From positions 22,286,901 to 22,350,900 of the forward strand of contig OW121741.1 in the NCBI GenBank assembly GCA_933228675.1: a stretch of DNA of 64,000 nt, written 5' to 3'. The position numbers and the translations under genes are program-made. Shown here in pieces: positions 1 to 10,700 of the stretch; the stretch's first letter is position 1; every line of letters starts with the position of its first letter. The notes beneath the pieces are model-generated. The model was given only the letters and a program-made list of their open reading frames with translations. It made no database searches and was not told where the DNA came from. Source of the stretch: Stomorhina lunata. Its lineage: Eukaryota; Arthropoda; Insecta; Diptera; Rhiniidae.

Positions 1-2920
1 GTGTACAATTCCATTTTTGGCCATTTTTGAGTTACTACATCTTCCCCAGATTTTTCAAAAAATTAAAATTTTACAAATTTAAAAAAAATCCCATGATTAT
101 TTGAGGAAAACCACTTATACAGTGACAACTAGGACCCTTTGGAGTACCCGCTCCATATAGTGGTATACGTGTACAATTCCATTTTTGGCCATTTTTGAGT
201 TACTACATCTTCCCCAGATTTTTCAAAAAATTAAAATTTTCAAATTTTTTTTTTTAAATCCCAAGATTATTTGGGGAAAACCACTTATACAGTGACAATT
301 AGGACCCTTTGGAGTACCCGCTCCATATAGTGGTATATGTGTACAATTCCATTTTTGGCCATTTTTGAGTTACTACATCTTCTCTAGATTTTTCAAAAAA
401 TTAAAATTTTCAAAATTTTTTTTTTAAATCCCAAGATTATTTGGGGAAAACCACTTATACAGTGACAATTAGGACCCTTTGGAGTACCCGCTCCATATAG
501 TGGTATACGTGTACAATTCCATTTTTGGCCATTTTTGAGTTACTACATCTTCCCCAGATTTTTCAAAAAATTAAAATTTTCAAAATTTTTTTTAAAAAAT
601 CCCAAGATTATTTGGGGAAAACCACTTATACAGTGACAATCAGGACCCTTTGGAGTACCTGCTCCATATAGTGGTATACGTGTACAATTCCATTTTTGGC
701 CATTTTTGAGTTACTACATCTTCTCCAGATTTTTCAAAAAATGAAAATTTTCAAAATTTTTATAAAAAAATCCTAAGATTATTTGGGGAAAACCACTTAT
801 ACAGTGACAATAAGGACCCTTTGGAGTACCCGCTCCATATAGTGGTATACGTGTACAATTCCATTTTTGGCCATTTTTGAGTTACTACATCTTCCCTAGA
901 TTTTTCAAAAAATTAAAATTTTCAAAATTTTTTAAAAAAATCCCAAGATTATTTGGGGAAAACCACTTATACAGTGACAATTAGGACCATTTGGAGTACC
1001 CGCTCCATATAGTGGTATACGTGTACAATTTCATTTTTGGCCATTTTTGAGTTACTACATCTTCCCCAGATTTTTCAAAAAATTAAAATTTTAAAAATTT
1101 AAAAAAAAAATCCCAAGATTATTTGAGGAAAACCACTTATACAGTGACAATTAGGACCCTTTGGAGTACCCGCTCCATATAGTGGTATACGTGTACAATT
1201 CCATTTTTGGCCATTTTTGAGTTACTACATCTTCCCCAGATTTTTCAAAAAATTAAAATTTTCAAAATTTTTTTAAAAAAATCCCAAGATTATTTGAGGA
1301 AAACCACTTATACAGTGACAATTAGGACCCTTTGAAGTACCCGCTCCACATAGTGGTATACGTGTACAATTCCATTTTTGGCCATTTTTGAGTTACTACA
1401 TCTTCTCTAGATTTTTCAAAAAATGAAAATTTTCAAAATTTTTATAAAAAAATCCTAAGATTATTTGGGGAAAACCACTTATACAGTGACAATCAGGACC
1501 CTTTGGAGTACCTGCTCCATATAGTGGTATACGTGTACAATTCCATTTTTGGCCATTTTTGAGTTACTACATCTTCTCTAGATTTTTCAAAAAATGAAAA
1601 TTTTCAAAATTTTTATAAAAAAATCCTAAGATTTGGGGAAAACCACTTATACAGTGACAATAAGGACCCTTTGGAGTACCCGCTCCATATAGTGGTATAC
1701 GTGTACAATTCCATTTTTGGCCATTTTTGAGTTACTACATCTTCCCTAGATTTTTCAAAAAATTAAAATTTTCAAATTTTTTTAAAAAAATCCCAAGATT
1801 ATTTGGGGAAAACCACTTATACAGTGACAATTAGGACCCTTTGGAGTACCCGCTCCATATAGTGGTATACGTGTACAATTCCATTTTTGGCCATTTTTGA
1901 GTTACTACATCTTCTCTAGATTTTTCAAAAAATTAAAATTTTCAAAATTTTTTTTTTAAATCCCAAGATTATTTGGGGAAAACCACTTATACAGTGACAA
2001 TTAGGACCCTTTGGAGTACCCGCTCCATATAGTGGTATACGTGTACAATTCCATTTTTGGCCATTTTTGAGTTACTACATCTTCCCCAGATTTTTCAAAA
2101 AATTAAAATTTTACAAATTAAAAAAAAATCCCATGATTATTTGAGGAAAACCACTTATACAGTGACAATTAGGACCCTTTGGAGTACCCGCTCCATATAG
2201 TGGTATACGTGTACAATTCCATTTTTGGCCATTTTTGAGTTACTACATCTTCCCCAGATTTTTCAAAAAATTAAAATTTTCAAAATTTTTTTTTTAAATC
2301 CCAAGATTATTTGGGGAAAACCACTTATACAGTGACAATTAGGACCCTTTGGAGTACCCGCTCCATATAGTGGTATACGTATACAATTCCATTTTTGGCC
2401 ATTTTTGAGTTACTACATCTTTTCTAGATTTTTCAAAAAATGAAAATTTTCAAAATTTTTTTAAAAAAATCCCAAGATTATTTGGGGAAAACCACTTATA
2501 CAGTGACAATTAGGACCCTTTGGAGTACCCGCTCCATATAGTGATATACGTGTACAATTCCATTTTTGGCCATTTTTGAGTTACTACATCTTCTCTAGAT
2601 TTTTCAAAAAATTAAAATTTTCAAAATTTTTTTAAAAAAATCCCAAGATTATTTGGGGAAAACCACTTATACAGTGACAATTAGGACCCTTTGGAGTACC
2701 CGCTCCATATAGTGATATACGTGTACAATTCCATTTTTGGCCATTTTTGAGTTACTACATCTTCTCTAGATTTTTCAAAAAATGAAAATTTTCAAAATTT
2801 TTTTAAAAAAATCCCAAGATTATTTGGGGAAAACCACTTATACAGTGACAATTAGGACTCTTTGGAGTACCCGCTCCATATAGTGGTATACGTGTACAAT
2901 TCCATTTTTGGCCATTTTTA
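1..2920 (+). repeat. ~170-bp satellite array (about 17 units), cut by window start
   Basis: Head-to-tail units of about 168-171 bp. Each opens with GTGTACAATTCCATTTTTGG and closes with CCGCTCCATATAGTGGTATA; unit starts are readable at 1, 169, 339 and 509 and onward. Units differ mainly in the length of the central A/T run and in CTTCCCC versus CTTCTCT. Similar variants recur out of order (for example near 720, 1390 and 1560), as expected from unequal exchange. The unit near 1621 has lost a few bases of its GATTATTTGGGG block. The array begins before the window. No coding potential. The terminal sequence at 3167-3229 suggests it may be the right arm of a foldback element. Confidence 0.95.
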
Positions 2921-3166
2921 TGGGCCAACTTCTTCTGAAACTTTGTTGATAACATATAAATTTTAAACCTTGTTTTTCCTAAATTCCAAGATTATCTAAA
3001 AAAAACGACTTACACAGTATCAAACTGGACCCTTAGGAGTACCCGTTTCCAATAATGTATATTCTTATATATTTCCATATACTCCCAAATTCATCAAAAC
3101 TAACTCCAATATAGTATTTAACATTACTGTTAAACAGTTTACAGTGCTCTGTTGACCGCAAAATTG
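2921..3166 (+). repeat. degenerate edge unit and subterminal spacer of the 170-bp array
   Basis: After the last good unit breaks at GGCCATTTTTATGGGCCAAC, a decayed unit is still visible. It keeps TTCCAAGATTATCT, ACTTACACAGTATCAAA and GGAGTACCCGTTTCC, matching the later half of the 170-bp monomer. The following ~100 bp hold two CTCTGTT/GCTCTG motifs, resembling the double CTCTGTTA motifs just inside the ends of the foldback element at 20165-31896. Confidence 0.7.
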
Positions 3167-3229
3167 GCTCTGCTAAAAATTGCGGTTTTTGTCTTTGCTA
3201 GTTAAATTCGAATTTATCTTCACACACAT
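3167..3229 (+). mobile_element. diverged foldback-element terminus (right-end orientation)
   Basis: These 63 bases align without gaps to the last 63 bases of the foldback element (31834-31896), with about 48 matches by hand count. Both start GCTCTG(T/C)TAA and both end CTTCACACACAT. The 31-bp satellite begins immediately after it. Its position just outside a ~170-bp tandem array mirrors the large element, so I infer that the array 1-3166 is an arm of a related element whose other arm lies upstream of the window. Confidence 0.65.
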
Positions 3230-3375
3230 CGAAATTTTTTCTATAGAAAAATATATCTATCAAAAGTTTTTCTATGGAAGAATATTTCTAAGAAAATTTT
3301 TGTAGAGCAAAATATTTCTAACGAAATTTTTTCAAAGAAAAATATTTTTTCCAAGGAAAATTATTTCATTTAAAA
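3230..3375 (+). repeat. degenerate edge of 31-bp satellite
   Basis: About four to five diverged copies of the 31-bp unit (TTTTTCTATAGAAAAATAT-type motifs with substitutions), abutting the foldback terminus on the left. Confidence 0.75.
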
Positions 3376-3618
3376 GTTTTACTGTAGTGTATTGCACCAA
3401 GATTCCAATTTATTACAACTCTTTATTATTGTAATAAATAGTTTTTTGACAACAACCAAAAAATATTGGTGGATAAACCTTTCCTCGACATGTTTCGATG
3501 GTTGTTTAGGCCTTCAAGAGGATTATCCCTAATTCTAGACAGAGAGAAATCGAAACATAATATCTTATTTGAGGCACAGAATAAATAAGAATTATTGTGT
3601 CCACCAAATATCATATTT
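3376..3618. other. unique insert inside 31-bp satellite
   Basis: A 243-bp non-repetitive stretch interrupts the satellite. It carries a short inverted pair (ATATTGGTGGA near 3467 and TCCACCAAATAT near 3600). The minus-strand frame here (62 codons) has no recognisable product. It may be a small insertion, but no target duplication can be read. Confidence 0.5.
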
Positions 3619-5772
3619 TCAATATTTTTCTATAGAAAAATATTTCTAAAGAAAATTTTTCTATAGAAAAATATTTCTAAAGAAAATTTTTCTATAGAAA
3701 AATATTTCTAAAGAAAATTTTTCTATAGAAAAATATTTCTAAAGAAAATTTTTCTATAGAAAAATATTTCTAAAGAAAATTTTTCTATAGAAAAATATTT
3801 CTAAAGAAAATTTTTCTATAGAAAAATATTTCTAAAGAAAAATTTTCTATAGAAAAATATTTCTAAAGAAAATTTTTCTATAGAAAAATATTTCTAAAGA
3901 AAATTTTTCTATAGAAAAATATTTCTAAAGAAAATTTTTCTATAGAAAAATATTTCTAAAGAAAATTTTTCTATAGAAAAATATTTCTAAAGAAAATTTT
4001 TCTATAGAAAAATATTTCTAAAGAAAATTTTTCTATAGAAAAATATTTCTAAAGAAAATTTTTCTATAGAAAAATATTTCTAAAGAAAATTTTTCTATAG
4101 AAAAATATTTCTAAAGAAAATTTTTCTATAGAAAAATATTTCTAAAGAAAATTTTTCTATAGAAAAATATTTCTAAGGAAAATTTTTCTATAGAAAAATA
4201 TTTCTAAAGAAAATTTTTCTATAGAAAAATATTTCTAAAGAAAATTTTTCTATAGAAAAATATTTCTAAAGAAAATTTTTCTATAGAAAAATATTTCTAA
4301 AGAAAATTTTTCTATAGAAAAATATTTCTAAAGAAAATTTTTCTATAGAAAAATATTTCTAAAGAAAATTTTTCTATAGAAAAATATTTCTAAAGAAAAT
4401 TTTTCTATAGAAAAATATTTCTAAAGAAAATTTTTCTATAGAAAAATATTTCTAAAGAAAATTTTTCTATAGAAAAATATTTCTAAAGAAAATTTTTCTA
4501 TAGAAAAATATTTCTAAAGAAAATTTTTCTATAGAAAAATATTTCTAAAGAAAATTTTTCTATAGAAAAATATTTCTAAAGAAAATTTTTCTATAGAAAA
4601 ATATTTCTAAAGAAAATTTTTCTATAGAAAAATATTTCTAAAGAAAATTTTTCTATAGAAAAATATTTCTAAAAAAAATTTTTCTATAGAAAAATATTTC
4701 TAAAGAAAATTTTTCTATAGAAAAATATTTCTAAAGAAAATTTTTCTATAGAAAAATATTTCTAAAGAAAATTTTTCTATAGAAAAATATTTCTAAAGAA
4801 AATTTTTCTATAGAAAAATATTTCTAAAGAAAATTTTTCTATAGAAAAATATTTCTAAAGAAAATTTTTCTATAGAAAAATATTTCTAAAGAAAATTTTT
4901 CTATAGAAAAATATTTCTAAAGAAAATTTTTCTATAGAAAAATATTTCTAAAGAAAATTTTTCTATAGAAAAATATTTCTAAAGAAAATTTTTCTATAGA
5001 AAAATATTTCTAAAGAAAATTTTTCTATAGAAAAATATTTCTAAAGAAATTTTTTCTATAGAAAAATATTACTATCGAAATTTTTTCTATAGAAAAATAT
5101 TTCTATCGAAATTTTTTCTATAGAAAATATTTCTAGCGAAATTTTTTCTATACAAAATATTTCTATCGAAATTTTTTCTATAGAAAATATTTCCATCGAA
5201 ATTTTTTCTATAGAAAATATTTCTATCGAAATTTTTTCATTAGAAAATATTTCTATCGAAATTCTTTCTATAGAAAATATTTCTATCGAAATTTTTTCTA
5301 TAGAAAAATATTTCTTTGGAAAATTTTTCTATAGAAAAGTATTTCTATCGAAAATTTTTCTTTAGAAAAATATTGCTTTTGAAAAGTTTTCTATAGAAAA
5401 ATATTTCTATTGATTTTTTTTTATAGAAAAATATTTCTATCGAAATTTTTTGTATAGAAAAATATTTCTATTGAAATTTTTTGTATATAAAAATATTTCT
5501 ATCGAAATTTTTTCTATAGAAAAATATTTCTATCGAAATTTTTTCTATAGAAAAATATTTCTATCGAAATTTTTTCTATAGAAAAACATTTCTATCGAAA
5601 CGTTTTCTATAAAAAATATTTCTTTCGAATTTTTTTCTATAGAAAATATTTGTATCGAATTTTTTTCTATAGAAAATATTTCTATCGAATTTTTTTCTGT
5701 AGAAAAATATTTCTTTGGAAAATTTTTCTGTAGAAAAATATTTCTATCGAAAATTTCTCTACAGAAAAATAT
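3619..5772 (+). repeat. 31-bp satellite, block 1 (about 70 copies)
   Basis: The unit spans 31 bases from one CTATAG to the next (for example 3661 to 3692). It contains the perfect palindrome TTTTTCTATAGAAAAA, then AAATATTT and a second, imperfect dyad TTTCTAAAGAAA, so it looks like a dimer of a ~15-16-bp ancestor. 3619 to about 5045 is very homogeneous TAAAG subtype. The right edge (5050-5772) shifts to ATCG and CTTTGG subtypes with many changes, a typical homogeneous core with a decaying margin. Confidence 0.95.
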
Positions 5773-6354
5773 GAAGTCCAATGCTCAACTGAATATTTTA
5801 TTGAATGCTCGTGATATTTACGAAAATTATAAAAAGTCTCCGGCTCCTGGCAGCTTATGGTGCCTAAGGTTTATACCAGCAGCATGTGGTTTCAATAAGA
5901 TAGTGCTACAGACTCCATTAGTATATTGACCTTTGAACTCAAACTTGGTCTGTATAACTGATTTTTAACCGTCAAGCATCCGGCGCGAAAGACCAAATTA
6001 ATTGACGAGCTCTATTATTAACAATTTTAACTAATTTTAAGTTAAAATCATTTTTTTGTTATCGAAAATTATTACGTATTATAACCATTTTTGTTTCAAA
6101 CTCGATACAATCAACAAGCGGGAACATATTTTGAAAAATAATGTTCAGACTCATACCCTCAATTGTTTCTTTTACTGCCATATCAGCTCTAGCCTATAAT
6201 AAATTAAAAACTTTTTGTGCTGGTTCTTTATTTGACTTGTTTTATACAAATAAATTAACTCAACTTTATTTCGGAAAATTTTGTAACTAATTTGAAAATA
6301 GAAAAAAAGAAATAAAGTCGGTCTAGTACGACTCTGTGGTATCCTATTTTTTTA
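5773..6354. other. unique intergenic or intronic sequence
   Basis: AT-rich, non-repetitive DNA between satellite block 1 and a SINE. I see no open frame of note and no RNA gene. Confidence 0.6.
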
Positions 6355-6775
6355 TTTTTTATGAGGAGTAAAACTCAGGCAAATGCTGCTTCTAAAAACT
6401 ATGAATTGGGTTTTCTTCTTGAAAAAGGGTATATCAGAAAGACGAAAGGTATGAAAAGAAGATATAAAGCTTTGTATTGTTCAAAATCTCATCTAATTGG
6501 ACATTATGTCTTGTTTTGAAATAGTGAAGTTGCGCCATCTGTTGTTAGACAGATGCATTATTTAAGTTTTTTGTGCTACAACCAATTTGTTTTTCTTTTA
6601 CATCGACGGCGTGTTAATGCTCAAAGGCTTAACTCCGATGGAGGATGTTGAGGTAATTCATAATTTTAATAGAAATTAATAATTCCAGAAATTGATGTTT
6701 GACATGACTAGGGCTCGAACCCAGGCGGAATTTGATATTTTATGCTTATTAGTCTCACCTATGATAGTGTAGGGT
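6355..6775 (-). mobile_element. tRNA-derived SINE, copy 1 (5'-truncated head)
   Basis: On the minus strand this reads as a tRNA-like head followed by a body of about 350 bp. The B box GGGTTCGAGCCC lies at 6711-6722. The head shares ACTAATAAGCATAAAATATC with the heads near 53400 and 54450 (ACTGCTAAGCATAACATATC type), but the A-box end is missing. The body contains TACATCGACGGCGTGTTAAT, GCGCCATCTGTTG and ATATAAAGCTTTGTATTGTT (plus-strand wording). These recur in the same order at 38885-39140 and 57497-57810. The RNA polymerase III role is inferred from the box motifs. Confidence 0.6.
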
Positions 6776-7620
6776 ATTTAAGTCATTATCAACTGAGAGT
6801 TGTGTACTGCTCAGGGCTGTTTTCATTTGTTTCCAAATTTTTCTGTTAATATTGAAACAAAAGAAAACATTTTTTTTATTTATGTATGTCTGCCATACGC
6901 ACACATGAGCTCCAATAAAACAACGGAGTCCTGTTCCTTTAAGACGACAAAGGACCTTAAAAGAACAAGAAAATAAATTCTACAAATATAATTTAATTTT
7001 ATTTATTTAATTTTTTCATATGAAATTAATTTCTTTTCCCAGCCACCAGAGACTTCTGTGAAAAACCACTAAAAAGTCTCTAAGGAAACCATCAGTTTTT
7101 TTCTTTGGTTTTACCAAAAAATTTACAAAAATTAATTAATGAGAAAAGACTTCAAACAAAAAAAAAAAAAAAAAAGTGAAAGACAGACGGAAGGATGGAG
7201 GGAAGGACGGATGGTCTTACAATTACAAACAGAAAGACAGACACATAAAGACACAGACATACAACTTTTTTTTTGTATTTTAAATTAAAATAGTTGTTTA
7301 ATAACAAATTGATGTTACAAAAAGGGAAATGACCTGTTTACAAATGTTATACCCAGAATACAGTTACAAATTTGTACATTTTGCAGACAAAAGAATCTGC
7401 TAATTAGGGGTATTCGCTTCTGAAAGTGCTTGGAAATGTTGAATGTTAAAAGTTGGAGGCTTCTTTTGCTGAGTGAATCATTAGGAAGAAATGACTAATT
7501 AGTAGTTTTATGAAGCCAACTATACGCATTTTTATATACGAAATGGGTACAAAAGAATATTAAAGGCTTAATAGTTAATGAGATATTAGGGATATTCACT
7601 TAAACTTATACCTAATCAGC
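6776..7620. other. unique sequence with a purine-rich tract
   Basis: Non-repetitive AT-rich DNA. Around 7160-7260 there is a poly-A run followed by a GACAGACGGAAGGATGG-type purine tract and AGACAGACACATAAAGACAC. No gene recognised. Confidence 0.55.
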
Positions 7621-10600
7621 AGCAAGAAAAATATTTCTAAAGAAAATTTTTCTACAGAAAAAAATTTCTAAAGAAAATTTTTGTATACAAAAATATTTCT
7701 AAAGAAAATTTTTCTATACAAAAATATTTCTAAAGAAAATTTTTCTATAGAAAAATATTTCTAAAGAAAATTTTTTTATAGAAAAATATTTCTAAAGAAA
7801 AATTTTCTATAGAAAAATATTTCTAAAGAAAAATTTTCTATAGAAAAATATTTCTAAAGAAAATTTTTCTATAGAAAAATATTTCTAAAGAAAATTTTTC
7901 TATAGAAAAATATTTCTAAAGAAAATTTTTCTATAGAAAAATATTTCTAAAGAAAATTTTTCTATAGAAAAATATTTCTAAAGAACATTTTTCTATAGAA
8001 AAATATTTCTAAAGAAAATTTTTCTATAGAAAAATATTTCTAAAGAAAATTTTTCTATAGAAAAATATTTCTAAAGAAAATTTTTCTATAGAAAAATATT
8101 TCTAAAGAAAATTTTTCTATAGAAAAATATTTCTAAAGAAAATTTGTCTATAGAAAAACATTTCTAAAGAAAATTTTTCTATAGAAAAATATTTCGAAAG
8201 AAAATTTTTCTATAGAAAAATATTTCTAAGGAAAATTTTTCTATAGAAAAATATTTCTAAAGAAAATTTTGCCATAGAAAAATATTTCTAAAGAACATTT
8301 TTCTATAGAAAAATATTTCTAAAGAAAATTTTTCTATAGAAAAATATTTCTAAAGAAAACTTTTCTATAGAAAAATATTTCTAAAGAAAATGTTTCTATA
8401 GAAAAATATTTCTAAAGAAAATTTTTCTATAGAAAAATATTTCTAAAGAAAATTTTTCTATAGAAAAATATTTCTAAAGAAAATTTTTCTATAGAAAAAT
8501 ATTTCTAAAGAAAATTTTTCTATAGAAAAATATTTCTAAAGAAAATTTTTCTATAGAAAAATATTTCTAAAGAAAATTTTTCTATAGAAAAATATTTCTA
8601 AAGAAAATTTTTCTATAGAAAAATATTTCTAAAGAAAGTTTTTCTATAGAAAAATATTTCTAAAGAAAATTTTTCTATAGAAAAATATTTCTAAAGAAAA
8701 TTTTTCTATAGAAAAATATTTCTAAAGAAAATTTTTCTATAGAAAAATATTTCTAAAGAAAATTTTTCTATAGAAAAATATTTCTAAAGAAAATTTTTCT
8801 ATAGAAAAATATTTCTAAAGAAAATTTTTCTAAAGAAAAATATTTCTAAAGAAAATGTTTCTAAAGAAAAATATTTCTAAAGAAAATTTTTCTATAGAAA
8901 AATATTTCTTAAGAAAATTTTTCTATAGAAAAACATTTCTATAGAAATATTTTTCTATAGAAAAATATTTCTAAAGAAAATTTTTCTAAAGAAAAATATT
9001 TCTAAAGAAAATTTTTCTAAAGAAAAATATTTCTAAAGAAAATTTTTCTATAGAAAAATATTTCTTAAGAAAATTTTTCTATAGAAAAACATTTCTAAAG
9101 AAAATTTTTCCATAGAAAAACATTTCTAAAGAAAAATTTTCTATAGAAAAACATTTCTAAAGAAAATTTTTCTATAGAAAAATATTTCTAAAGAAAACTT
9201 TTCTATAGAAAAATATTTTTAAAGAAAATTTTTCTATAGAAAAATATTTCTAACGAAAATTTTTCTATAGAAAAATATTTCTAAAGAAAATTTTTCTATA
9301 GAAAAATATTTCTAAAGAAAATTTTTCTATAGAAAAATATTTCTAAAGAAAATTTTTCTGTAGAAAAATATTTCTAAAGAAAATTTTTCTATAGAAAAAT
9401 ATTTCTAAAGAAAATTTTTCTATAGAAAAATATTTCTAAAGAAAATTTTTCTATAGAAAAATATTTCTAAAGAAAATTTTTCTATAGAAAAATATTTCTA
9501 AGGAAAATTTTTCTATAGAAAAATATTTCTAAAGAAAATTTTGCCATAGAAAAATATTTCTAAAGACAATTTTTCTATAGAAAAATATTTCTAAAGAAAA
9601 TTTTTCTATAGAAAAATATTTCTAAAGAAAACTTTTCTATAGAAAAATATTTTTAAAGAAAATTTTTCTATAGAAAAATATTTCTAACGAAAATTTTTCT
9701 ATAGAAAAATATTTCTAAAGAAAATTTTTCTATAGAAAAATATTTCTAAAGAAAATTTTTCTATAGAAAAATATTTCTAAAGAAAATTTTTCTATAGAAA
9801 AATATTTCTAAAGAAAATTTTTCTATAGAAAAATATTTCTAAAGAAAATTTTTCTATAGAAAAATATTTCTAAAGAAAATTTTTCTGTAGAAAAATATTT
9901 CTAAAGAAAATTTTTCTATAGAAAAATATTTCTAAAGAAAATTTTTCTATAGAAAAATATTTCTAAAGAAAATTTTTCTATAGAAAAATATTTCTAAAGA
10001 AAATTTTTCTATAGAAAATTATTTCTAAAGAAAATTTTTTCTATAGAAAAATATTTCTAAAGAAAATTTTTCTATAGAAAAATATTTCTAAAGAAAATTT
10101 TTCTATAGAAAAATATTTCTAAAGAAAATTTTTCTATAGAAAAATATTTCTAAAGAAAATTTTTCTATAGAAAAATATTTCTAAAGAAAATTTTTCTATA
10201 GAAAAATATTTCTAAAGAAAATTTTTCCATAGAAAAATATTTCTAAAGAAAATTTTTCCATAGAAAAATATTTCTAAAGAAAATTTTTCCATAGAAAAAT
10301 ATTTCTAAAGAAAATTTTTCTATAGAAAAATATTTCTAAAGAAAATTTTTCTATAGAAAAATATTACTAAAGAAAATTTTTCTATAGAAAAATATTTATA
10401 AAGAAAGTTTTTCTATAGAAAAATATTTCTAAAGAAAATTTTTCTATAGAAAATTATTTCTAAAGAAAATTTTTTCTATAGAAAAATATTTCTAAAGAAA
10501 ATTTTTCTATAGAAAAATATTTCTAAAGAAAATTTTTCTATAGAAAAATATTTCTAAAGAAAACTTTTCTATAGAAAAATATTTCTAAAGAAAATTTTTC

Positions 10601-10700
10601 CATAGAAAAATATTTCTAAAGAAAATTTTTCTATAGAAAATTATTTCTAAAGAAAATTTTTCTATAGAAAAATATTTCTAAAGAAAATTTTTCTATAGAA
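7621..10700 (+). repeat. 31-bp satellite, block 2a, TAAAG subtype
   Basis: About 100 units with the same 31-bp period and orientation as block 1. Marker variants repeat at fixed distances. TAACG occurs at 9251 and 9685, 434 bp apart, which is exactly 14 units. GCCATAG occurs at 8271 and 9543, 1272 bp apart, about 41 units. Higher-order duplications are therefore present. No coding potential. Confidence 0.95.
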
